Positions 1 through 8,600 of a stretch of 64,000 nt of DNA are shown here, piece after piece. The DNA lies in contig JAPLNI010000053.1 in the NCBI GenBank assembly GCA_026692865.1, forward strand, positions 62,001-126,000, given 5' to 3'. The stretch comes from Planctomycetota bacterium (GTDB taxonomy: Bacteria > Planctomycetota > Planctomycetia > Pirellulales > Pirellulaceae). The notes beneath the pieces are model-generated. The model was not told the DNA's origin, did no database searches, and saw nothing but the letters and a program-made list of their open reading frames with translations. Position 1 is the stretch's first letter. Every line of letters starts with the position of its first letter. Both the position numbers and the translations under genes were made by a program.

Positions 1-1
1 G

Positions 2-622
2 GGAATCGTGCCGGGAGTCACCGCGTGCTTTCGATGCCTGATGCCAGATCCTCCGCCAGCCGATCAAATGGCGACATGCGATTCGGCAGGAGTGCTGGGA
101 CCCGCCGTTTCGATCGTCGCATCATGGCAAGCAATGGAAGCAATTAAAATACTGACGCGTCCTCGCAGTCAGGAAACCAATTCTTCCAAAGCGGATGATC
201 GATGTGAGTTGATCACCTTTGATATGTGGTCTAACGAAGTCAGGAAAATTTTCCTGTCGCCAGTTCGACCAAGCGGAAATCAAACGTCTCCGAACACTCA
301 TGAGCCGCTTGCATTAGCTGCGGGTTGTCCGGCGTGCTACGAAGGGCGTCGTGACTTTCTTCACGGAGATCGCTCCAGTCTTGTTCAGGTTCTGTGTGGT
401 CGCAATGCGGTGCAAATCCAAAGTGCATCGCCAGGAAAAGTCGATCTCGGACGGCTTGCTGATCGATTGAGAGCCGATGGGAATCTGACTTTGAACCCGT
501 TTTTATTAAGGTTCGAAGCCCAAAATCTGACCATGTCTGTCTTTACAGACGGTCGAGCGATCGTGGCTGGAACCGAGGATCCAAGTGTCGCTCGAAGGTT
601 TTTAACGCATTGGTTAGGCTAA
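2..622 (+). CDS. ThiF/MoeB-family E1-like adenylyltransferase, C-terminal part (5' end outside window)
   Basis: The reading frame is open from the left edge, so the gene starts upstream. The first visible residues (GIVPGVTACFRC) lead into the C-terminal half of an E1-like enzyme of the ThiF/MoeB/HesA family, which adenylates the C-terminal glycine of a ubiquitin-like sulfur carrier. Two CxxC pairs (CFRC near the start and CPAC about 90 residues later) are the usual structural zinc ligands. The stretch CDSAGVLGPAVSIVASWQAM matches the family segment after the first pair. The nucleotide-binding and adenylation region lies outside the window. About 85 residues follow CPAC; they are not a recognisable rhodanese domain. 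Whether it serves thiamine, molybdopterin or another carrier cannot be decided. The GTG at 8 is only the first internal start-like codon, not the true start. Confidence 0.8.
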   Translation, partial: GIVPGVTACFRCLMPDPPPADQMATCDSAGVLGPAVSIVASWQAMEAIKILTRPRSQETNSSKADDRCELITFDMWSNEVRKIFLSPVRPSGNQTSPNTHEPLALAAGCPACYEGRRDFLHGDRSSLVQVLCGRNAVQIQSASPGKVDLGRLADRLRADGNLTLNPFLLRFEAQNLTMSVFTDGRAIVAGTEDPSVARRFLTHWLG

Positions 623-759
623 ACCAGCCAACGCAATCAACCGTTTGCCCAAAGGTCGGACTGAATTTCCCGGATGGCTTGTGAGTTGCACGTAGGGCGA
701 ACTACAATACGAAAGTTGTTTCAACCCTCCCCATTTGTTTGTCAAAGGCCCCACCTAAC

Positions 760-1716
760 ATGTCGCAATCAGAACACGCTCAATCTTTCAATTCACGTCG
801 TCAGTTCCTTTTTCAATCCGCTGTTGCTGCAAGTGCGATCGCTGTTGCCTCGCCGCGGTTCTTTCCTGTTTCTCAAGCCGCAGCCGCTGAGTTGCCGTTC
901 AAGATTTCACTCGCAGAATGGTCGCTGCACAAAGCTCTTAAGGCCGGTGAAATTGACAACCTCGATTTCGCAAAGATCGCTAAGCAAGAATTCGGGATCG
1001 ATGCGATTGAGTTCGTGAACCAATTCTTTAAGGACAAAGCCAACGATGCGGCTTATCTTGCAGAGCTGAACAAGCGTGCTGCCGAATATGGTGTAAAGCA
1101 TGTATTGATCATGATCGATGGTGAAGGCAACTTGGGCGACACTAACGAAGCTGCTCGAACCAAGGCCGTTGAAAATCATTACAAGTGGGTCGATGCAGCA
1201 AAGACTCTTGGCTGTCACAGCATCCGAGTCAACGCTGCGACTCAAGCGAAGTACGACGAAGGTAAGAAACTTGCTGCTGATGGACTTCGTCGTGTGAGTG
1301 AGTACGCTGCGAAAGCTGGTATCAACGTAATTGTCGAAAACCACGGTGGGCTTTCGTCCAATGGAAAGTGGCTCAGCGAAACGATCGCCTCAGTCAATCT
1401 TCCGAACTGCGGAACGTTACCTGACTTCGGTAATTTCATCATCGATCGAAAGACCGGCGAAGAGTACGATCGATATCAAGGTGTTACAGAACTGATGCCA
1501 TTTGCTAAATCAGTCAGTGCGAAGTCGCACGATTTCGATGCTGCAGGTAACGAAACGCATACTGACTACGCAAAGATGATGAAGATCGTACTAGCTGCTG
1601 GTTACAACGGGTACGTAGGTATCGAATACGAAGGAAAAGAGCTCAGCGAAAAGGACGGCATCAAAGCCACCAAGGCTCTGCTCGAGCGACTTCAAAAAGA
1701 ACTAGCAGCGAAGTAG
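760..1716 (+). CDS. Secreted sugar phosphate isomerase/epimerase-like TIM-barrel protein
   Basis: Predicted 318-residue protein of the xylose-isomerase-like TIM-barrel superfamily. The N-terminus has a Tat-like leader ([10 protein letters not shown] then a hydrophobic alanine-rich stretch ending SQAAAAE), so it is probably exported folded. Barrel motifs are clear: [10 protein letters not shown] at strand 1, IVENHGG (metal-ligand Glu), TLPDFGNF (Asp), SAKSHDF (His) and GYVGIEYEG (Glu), the E/D/H/E set expected for a divalent metal site. Substrate is unknown; relatives include sugar and inositol isomerases. A TTG at 739 would add seven residues (SKAPPNM); I prefer the ATG at 760 because it places the twin arginine normally. 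No convincing Shine-Dalgarno is visible. A palindromic repeat array begins 5 bases after the stop. Confidence 0.85.
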   Translation: MSQSEHAQSFNSRRQFLFQSAVAASAIAVASPRFFPVSQAAAAELPFKISLAEWSLHKALKAGEIDNLDFAKIAKQEFGIDAIEFVNQFFKDKANDAAYLAELNKRAAEYGVKHVLIMIDGEGNLGDTNEAARTKAVENHYKWVDAAKTLGCHSIRVNAATQAKYDEGKKLAADGLRRVSEYAAKAGINVIVENHGGLSSNGKWLSETIASVNLPNCGTLPDFGNFIIDRKTGEEYDRYQGVTELMPFAKSVSAKSHDFDAAGNETHTDYAKMMKIVLAAGYNGYVGIEYEGKELSEKDGIKATKALLERLQKELAAK

Positions 1717-1720
1717 TGTT

Positions 1721-2060
1721 GGACTTTGGTGACTTGCCACCGCTTTTTTGAACGATTCTCTGGCCGTAAATTCCTCACTCCACAAGTGACCGCGTTTGCT
1801 TGTTGAGTGAAATCAATCTGTTAGGCAGATCGCTCAAGCCAGAAAATCGCTCGCCCCAAAGCTCCGGCGAGTCGGAGCACTTAAAAGCTTTGGACTGCGG
1901 TGACTTGTCACCGCTTTTCTAAAGCAACGTTCTGGCAGTGAATTCTCTCACTCCACCTGTGACCGCGTTCGCTTCTGTAGTTGCATCGAATTATTAAGCA
2001 GATCGCTCAAGCCAGAAAATCGCTCGCCCCAAAGCTCCGACAAGTCGGAGTACTCAAAAG
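1721..2060. repeat. Two-unit palindromic tandem repeat (~171 bp period)
   Basis: Two diverged direct copies, about 1721-1887 and 1888-2060, fill the gap between the convergent TIM-barrel gene and fliG. Each opens with a hairpin (GGTGAC-TT-GCCACC at 1728; the perfect GCGGTGAC-TT-GTCACCGC around 1897-1914) and closes with a second hairpin (GCTCCGGC-GA-GTCGGAGC; GCTCCGAC-AA-GTCGGAGT). Shared interior words include GCAGATCGCTCAAGCCAG and AAATCGCTCGCCCCAAAGC. The array stops 2 bases short of the fliG stop codon. The ends resemble the 51712-52304 array (CTTTGG start, AGCTCCGGC...CGGAGCACT end), so they may belong to one family. It may act as a bidirectional terminator; that is inference. Confidence 0.85.
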
Positions 2061-2062
2061 GG

Positions 2063-3064
2063 TTACGCCACAAACTCTTCTTCGCCTTCGGCACTTGGGC
2101 GAGCCAACTGGCCGGAGTCTTCTAGTCCACGCACGATGTCGACGATCTTTTGTTGAAGTCCTTCGACTTCGGCTAGTTTTACGCGACCCAAGAAGCTCAT
2201 TTCTTCTTTTAGCATTTCGGCAGCACGAGTCGACATGTTGCGCATGACCTTTTCTTGGAGCGCTTGGCTGGCTCCTTTGAGCGCCATCGCCCATTGTGCG
2301 GTTTCGACGTTCTTGAGCACCATTTGAATGTCTTTGTCTTGCAGTTTTGAAATGTCTTCAAAGACGAACATGAGACGTCGAATCTCGGAGACCAAGTCGG
2401 TACTTTCCTTGGCGAGCGAGTCGAGAATGGTTCGTTCGGTGGCTCGATCGGATACGTTGAGTATTTCTGCGACCGCGGGCACCCCGCCAGCTTTTTGGAA
2501 CGACTGACTCATGAACAAAGCCATTCTCATTTCGAGAGCTTTTTCAACTTCATCGATCGCTTCCGGGCTGGTCTGCCCCATCTCTGCTATTCGACGTACC
2601 ACTCCCAATTGTTTGTCCGGTGCGAGACCTGCAAGGATCGCTGCACCAGTCGCTGGCGGGACGTGCGAAATGACCAATGCGATCGTTTGGGGATGCTCAT
2701 CGGTGATGAACGTCAAGATGTTTTGTGGATCTGCCTTTTGAAGGAAACCAAACGGAAGCGACTCGATGGTCTGCTGAAGGAGTGTCAGCATGTCGCCGGC
2801 GTCTTTACCAAGCGCCTTTCGAACCAGCGCTTTAGCCTTCTCCAAACCACCGGTACTCGACGAAAGCGAGCTCGGTTGGCTATTGAAGAACTCGGTAAGA
2901 ACCGATTCTTGCTCCTTACCGCCAACCTCGTCAAGCTGGGCAATGGCCAGTGAAACTTGCTCCACATGGCGTGCCGGTAGCCGCGACAGAAGCGATGCTG
3001 CTTCGTCTTCTTCAAGTGCCATCAGCAAGACGGCCGCTTTTTGTACACCCGAGGTGATCGCCAA
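2063..3064 (-). CDS. fliG: Flagellar motor switch protein FliG
   Basis: A 333-residue protein of normal FliG length. FliG sits in the cytoplasmic C-ring of the flagellar basal body, binds FliF and FliM, and takes torque from the MotAB stator. The N-terminal domain starts at SGVQKAAVLLMALEEDEAAS; the middle domain has the diagnostic EHPQT (TDEHPQTIALVISHVP, near residue 120); the C-terminal domain carries the charged helix region SDRATERTILDSLAKES followed by RRLMFVFEDI. The tail is acidic (GEEEEFVA). No other flagellar gene is adjacent: the upstream gap is about 500 bases and the downstream neighbour is a convergent TIM-barrel gene, so fliG is isolated here. The family call is secure. Confidence 0.95.
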   Translation of the reverse strand: MAITSGVQKAAVLLMALEEDEAASLLSRLPARHVEQVSLAIAQLDEVGGKEQESVLTEFFNSQPSSLSSSTGGLEKAKALVRKALGKDAGDMLTLLQQTIESLPFGFLQKADPQNILTFITDEHPQTIALVISHVPPATGAAILAGLAPDKQLGVVRRIAEMGQTSPEAIDEVEKALEMRMALFMSQSFQKAGGVPAVAEILNVSDRATERTILDSLAKESTDLVSEIRRLMFVFEDISKLQDKDIQMVLKNVETAQWAMALKGASQALQEKVMRNMSTRAAEMLKEEMSFLGRVKLAEVEGLQQKIVDIVRGLEDSGQLARPSAEGEEEFVA

Positions 3065-3565
3065 GGTTACGGGCTCATGAAGGTTCGCGGAAAAACAGCT
3101 CTAGAAGTCGAGCTGATCTATCTTCTACATAGACGTTTGTATCGTCGCTTGCGTACCCTACGATCAAAGCCAAAGCGATCTTCGGCGGTCTCTCGCAAGC
3201 ACCACGGCGTCACAACAAGTACAGCCGGCGCTTTCGGTATGGAGATCAATACTGAAATAGACCGATCAAGTTACTAAGAATTTGGAGAACGGCATAATCG
3301 CACCAAATCGGGAAACGTGCTGAAATCAGTCATCAAACCTGAGCCGTGAGCGATAGCTCCGGGTTCCCCCCGGTAAACTTTCCAACAACACAAACCTTAA
3401 ATCGCCTCCGTCGCCGCGCGGCACCCGTGGCTAACGCCATCGGCTCAGTTATTAAACAATTGCGTATCGAAAGACTCCGACAATCGCACACCTATCAAAC
3501 GGCTACCCCACGGATCATGGACCAGTTCTTCGGTATTTATCGAGCTAGACATTTGCAAACATCCT
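3065..3565. other. Intergenic region with no supported gene
   Basis: Five hundred bases between the start of fliG and the stop of the FAD oxidoreductase gene, both on the minus strand. Open frames here on the plus strand show no protein-like composition or family motif. The only structure I see is the inverted-arm repeat at 3339-3448. The fliG promoter must lie near 3065-3150, but I could not pick convincing -35/-10 boxes. Confidence 0.6.
3339..3448. repeat. REP-like interspersed repeat with inverted arms
   Basis: The left arm starts CTGAGCCGTGAGCGATAGCT at 3339 and the right arm ends GTGGCTAACGCCATCGGCTC plus AG at 3448, so the outer CTGAGCC/GGCTCAG ends are perfect inverted repeats around about 60 bases of spacer. 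The right arm core (3422-3447) recurs at 54405-54430 with only two differences, which makes this an interspersed family and not a local hairpin. Confidence 0.7.
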
Positions 3566-5236
3566 CTAACCACGCAGTTGATTTTCGGGCCACTCGATAC
3601 GCACGCCGAGATCAACTAGCTTACTTTGGTAGTCTTTCAAGAGCGTATCGGTTTCGCGAATTTGGTTGGGTGTGACACCTTTGAAGCCACAGTAGGCTGC
3701 GAGGATACCTGCCGATTCGCCAATGTTCCATTCCGTTGGATGCAATCGGAAACAGCCGTTCGTTATGTGAGTCACGCCTAGATTCTTACATGCAGCCAAC
3801 AAATTGCCAACGCGTTGAGGAATCAACGCACCAAGTGGGATTTGGAATGGAAATACCTTTCCGCCGCCGCCGTTGCTGTAACCTTCGCAGGTCTTGTGAA
3901 TGTCGAAGTAAAGGTACAAACCAATCCCAACCGAGTCTTTATAAACTTCTGCTCTCGCTTTTTCGGCACCCATCTCAGCGACGCGAATGTCGTAGGCGAC
4001 ATGTTGTTGAAGGACGCGGAACTTCGGAACAATTCGACGGCTTTCACGAATGTATGCCGACATTGCAATCCCATCTTCGGTACCTGTCTGCTCCGGACAC
4101 AATCGTAATTCTGGCCAACCCGTTTTGCCATCGCTACGTGGACAAGCGGTTTGTAGCCAATAAAGAAACGACTTACTGAGTTCTTTCGCGCCTGAATTAT
4201 GCTTCGCACGATCTTCAAGGCTACCGTAATGAGACGGCCCCAATGCGTAATCGTTCTGATGATAGTTGACGACAGTGAGATCGCCTTTGTAACTCCCTGG
4301 GACAAACAGTTTGTTGTCAATGATTCGACGATAAGTCCAAAAGTTCATCAAGTCTGGCTTACCCGGATCGCGGGAACCTAGCGGATAAAACGCATAGGGA
4401 GTCGGCTTCTCCCATTGGAAGACGGGAGCCCCTTCTGCTGTCCGTTGCTTCATCCAAAAGTCATACTCCTTTGGCTTATCGATAACATGCGATTCACCAG
4501 CACAATGCTCCAGGACAAAGCAATAAGTAAACGACTGAATGTTTCCAGGACGAGGTTTGTCTGCCGCGTTTGGTTCTGTGGTTTGTTGTTGCGACTCGGA
4601 ACCGGTAACAAATTCAGTTTTCGTCAGCGGAAGTAAATCTCCTTCTTCCGTTGCATCCAAAAAGTAATCTGCCTCGATAACCGTCTTCTTACCGTCGATT
4701 GATTCCACTGTGACAGCTTCGACATTATCTCCATTGGTGTCGGCGCTAAGTGCTTTGGTTTGTCGTAAGATGACCAGTTGCCCGCTCGCGACAAAGGGCT
4801 TTAACATTTCTTCCATGACATCAAGCGCGACTTTGGGCTCGCAGCAAATTCGCGAGACCCATCCATTACCAGGATTTAAGTTTGCAATCTTTTTGCCTTC
4901 GGCTGTCAGTTGTTTGTCTGTGCGAGTTCGATATACCTTTCGAATATCGTTTCGCAGTTGCTGATACGATCCCGTGCTACCACCGCCTTCGATAAACTGG
5001 TGCTCGTCAGGTGGAACCAATTGGCTTGTCATCTGTCCACCGATCCAAATCGACTCTTCAGTCATTACGACTTTCTTCGCACCAGCTCGACAAGCACCTA
5101 ACGCTGCTGCCACACCACCCATGCCACCACCAATGATCGCAATGTCGGCTCTCAAATTTTGGTTCGCGAAAACAAGGCCCGATGAAAGAAGTCCGGCAGT
5201 TCCAGCCGAGGACAAGATGAAGGTACGACGGTACAT
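3566..5236 (-). CDS. Secreted FAD-dependent oxidoreductase
   Basis: A 556-residue flavoprotein. The N-terminus MYRRTFILSSAG has a twin-arginine-like motif before a hydrophobic stretch, consistent with export of a folded, cofactor-loaded enzyme. The dinucleotide-binding Rossmann motif GGGMGGVAAALGACRAG follows directly, then SIWIGGQMTSQLVPPDEH, typical of the FAD_oxidored family found in secreted planctomycete enzymes. The C-terminal FAD-domain segment THITNGCFRLHPTEWNIGES is conserved in the same family. The substrate is unknown; relatives are annotated only as FAD-dependent oxidoreductases. It is flanked by long non-coding gaps on both sides and appears monocistronic. Confidence 0.85.
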   Translation of the reverse strand: MYRRTFILSSAGTAGLLSSGLVFANQNLRADIAIIGGGMGGVAAALGACRAGAKKVVMTEESIWIGGQMTSQLVPPDEHQFIEGGGSTGSYQQLRNDIRKVYRTRTDKQLTAEGKKIANLNPGNGWVSRICCEPKVALDVMEEMLKPFVASGQLVILRQTKALSADTNGDNVEAVTVESIDGKKTVIEADYFLDATEEGDLLPLTKTEFVTGSESQQQTTEPNAADKPRPGNIQSFTYCFVLEHCAGESHVIDKPKEYDFWMKQRTAEGAPVFQWEKPTPYAFYPLGSRDPGKPDLMNFWTYRRIIDNKLFVPGSYKGDLTVVNYHQNDYALGPSHYGSLEDRAKHNSGAKELSKSFLYWLQTACPRSDGKTGWPELRLCPEQTGTEDGIAMSAYIRESRRIVPKFRVLQQHVAYDIRVAEMGAEKARAEVYKDSVGIGLYLYFDIHKTCEGYSNGGGGKVFPFQIPLGALIPQRVGNLLAACKNLGVTHITNGCFRLHPTEWNIGESAGILAAYCGFKGVTPNQIRETDTLLKDYQSKLVDLGVRIEWPENQLRG

Positions 5237-5652
5237 AGAGTTCCTAATTCTTATTTGAGTAACAGTTCGATTACTCGACTACGAGAATCGCCACGATTTG
5301 GTTTGTAGTCAACCAAGTATTCATTTGCACCCACCAGATGTTTAAGAATAGCTGGTTATCTTGCTGTCCGCAAATCGCACCAAACTAGAGCAGGAAAGGT
5401 CTGATATGGATCTCGAGCCGTAGTTAAGCCTATTCAAGCGGTTGCTTTTAAGCGAATGCTGAATGAAGAACCGTGGAAGTTGGCCAATGCTTTGTTTAAT
5501 CTCGATTTTGGGGTAGATAAATTGCTAAATATTCAGACATCGATGGAAACGATAGTAAGAGTCGCTCAGTTCAGATGTCTTATGACCTCTGCTACGAATA
5601 CACATCCCCGTTTTTAATCTGGACGAAACAGGAATGGAAAGAAGGCGGGGTA
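5237..5652. other. Intergenic region with no supported gene
   Basis: About 416 bases between the FtsK-like gene stop and the FAD oxidoreductase start, both on the minus strand. It should hold the oxidoreductase promoter. No open frame here is persuasive. The one notable element is the short motif at 5524-5595 that recurs at 14735-14813. Confidence 0.6.
5524..5595. repeat. Short dispersed intergenic motif, copy A
   Basis: It shares with 14735-14813 the ordered words GCTAAAT, ATTCAGAC, GATA, AAG, CGC, the identical 12-mer GATGTCTTATGA and the end word TCTGCTAC at nearly the same spacing. The copies differ by small indels near the left end. Both copies lie just beyond the stop codon of a minus-strand gene. 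Function unknown. Confidence 0.55.
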
Positions 5653-8600
5653 TTACGAGTCCATTCTGTAAGGTCGAATTTTCTGAATCTTGCCGTCGAT
5701 TTCGTCGTAGTAAATTACGGCGTGCGGTTCGAGGCGGTTGGCTGCCCCGGAATCAATGAGAGTATTGGAGTCGTTGTTGCTCATCTGGCAAAGTATTCGC
5801 ACTTCCAGGTCTCGCATTCCCTGTCTTGGAATCCAGCGCCCGAGATTTCCGGCGCTGTCGCTGCAAACGATTGTGTGCATTCCAAGCGGTGGCCCCTCGC
5901 GGAGCAGCTTTGTAAAGGTCGCTTCGGCAGTTGGCTTTGCGGCCATATCCATGCTACTTCCAAAAGAGAAGTCATCGTTGCGACGTAGCTCACGAAATCT
6001 GCCTAGATTGACAACAAAGAAGCAGAACGATCGGTGCGGTTGATCGGGACTTGCAAGACGACGCTCCAATTCACCGGCGAGCCACTCAAGCATGGCATCG
6101 CAATGACGATAATCAGAATACAAGTGTGCGTCGTCGATTGGTTTTGAAAGATCGCCGACTTGTTCAATCGAAGTTGGTGTAAAGTGCTTTTGAAAGTTTG
6201 GTCGAAGTTCGACAGCGAATCGATCTTCCGCGCGAGAGCCATCTAAGAAACAGATTTGCGGGACACGAGCAACATCGGTTTGCTCGTACCAACCTCGCCA
6301 AATGGAACTGACTAGATTTGCAACGATGGCGTCGTCGCTTCCCACAATGGCAACATTTCTTCCTGATTGACGTGCAAGCGTTTTTACGATCGTCGGCTCG
6401 ATAGAAAGGCTTTCACCAAGCACCATTGAAAGAGCCTGCGGGTCTTTGTTTTCTAGCGATTTCCAACCTCGATCGACATCGAACTTGTTCCACAACGCGG
6501 GGCGATGGCCTTCAAAGACAATCTGTCGTCCAAGTGTAGTGGTCGAAGGATCGGGTAGTCGTAGGCTTGAAGAGCGATTCGAAACTGATTCGTTAATGGA
6601 CTCTAAAACAGCTCCATGATTTTCCGCGGATAGATATGCGACTTGAAACGGTTGATTGGATTCTACGCGCCCGCCCGCATCGTTGTAGATCGCTTGTCCG
6701 GAATGTCTTAAACGACTCGCGGCCATGTTATCTTCACCCAGGATCAGCATCGCATCAGCCCCGTCACATTGCAGAGCAATACGAACTGCCATCTGAGCAA
6801 GCGTAGTTCGCGGTAACGAATAAGAACCGCCCAAGGTTTGTGAAGCCATCACCATATGAATTCCAAACGAGCGGCCCTGGCGAACGATACGATCCAAGAG
6901 CATCGCGGACTTTTGAGCGAGCTTATCATCCTCAACAAACATCTCTTGAAACTCGTCGATGACCACAAGAACTCGCGGCATCGCTTCGTTGGGTTTGATG
7001 CGGCACCAGCTTGGTACATCTTGAACACCACAATCGCGAAACATTTCGCCTCGCGTCGTCATCACGCGGTCGAGATACTCGAGGGCACTTAAGCCAAACT
7101 CGCGACGACTTTCGATTCCAATGATGTCCGCGTGGGGCATTGCAGCATGGGCGTAGACTTGAAACTCGACCCCTTTTTTAAAGTCCATCAAGACGAATCG
7201 AAGTTCATCCGGACCGTACTGAAGTGCAGCGCTCGTGATCAATGTGTGAAGCAATGAAGACTTGCCCGAACCAGTCTTGCCAGCAACCAAAACATGCTGA
7301 GCGGTACCCAGTCCCAGTCGCATCATCTGCGTTCGACCAACTCCAGCGATCCCCAATGGAACAATCAAGCCATCGCTACTCTTGCTTGATCCGATCTCCG
7401 ATTGCTTCATTGCAATTTGCGCGAAGGGTACCTCGATTCTTCCGGCCTTGAGAGCTCCTTCCTTACATGATTCGATGATTGTTGCTAGTCGATCGGAAGC
7501 TGGTGGAGTTTCAAGTTCGATCGGATACTTGCTTCGAACAGCATCAGACAAAAACCCAACAGCGTTTGGTGGCTTAGAAGATTCGTGTGTTGAATTGCGT
7601 GGTGTATCTTCGTTCTTGATCTCGATTGTTAAGCCCTGCCCAAAGACTTTCGATTTGTCTGCGAATGCTGGCCAAACTTGTGTTGGATCGATCGTAAGCA
7701 GCACCCCGATTCCGCTGCGTGGTCCCGAAACAAAGAGCGTGCAGAGCGACTTCCACGATTGCTCGTCGAGTCCGAATGGAAAGTTTACCCAAACGATCCA
7801 GCGAAATGGTTCTGCCATTGGGCCAGCGTCGGCGTTGTAATCAATAAGATCTACATAGCGGTCTCGAAGTCGCTGTTGAATGATCTCCTCATTTTGATAA
7901 GCGAGTAGCGAAAGCTGCTGTGCGATTTGAGAACTTTGTGTCCACACGCGATGAGTGACCAAACGCGGGTCCGCATCGGCAAGCGGCATTAGCCAACCAA
8001 AGTCGCGTCCAAGTCCCTCTGGATCGATAATCGTCATGTGCAACGATCCCATCGGAAGACTGGTTACACCTCGTGCAAGAAGTTGCTGAATAACCAGAGA
8101 AGCCTGTTCGCGATGATCGCGATTGGCAATGACCGACAGGGTACCATGTCGCATTAAGTCGTAACAAACAGGTATCGATAGATGAACCGAAGCATCGTGT
8201 TTCGCTCCGCCAGATATCGCTCCTTGCCCAAGTACATGGTGCGCATCATCGTGAACGGTAACTGAATCGAATTGTTCAGAGCTTTGAGTGTCGTGATCGC
8301 CATGCATCTCGCCATGCAACTCGACATGCATTTGGCCGATCGGAAAGGAAGTAGTATTCGCGTCGCGACTCCATGTACCGGCAATCCAGACTGGATCGTC
8401 CCATTTGGGAAAGGCGGTCGCAAAAGTAGCCCGATCTCGATCGATTCGTTGATGAGCCGCGATAGTTCCTTGACGTGCACGGAGGCTCAATCGGTCGATC
8501 TGACGTGTCTGCTCTTGGAGCGACTCTTGCAACGTGCTTTGGAATTCCGCTTCTCGTTGCTGTTTTGATATACGAACGGCATCTTGAAGCCGTCCGAAAA

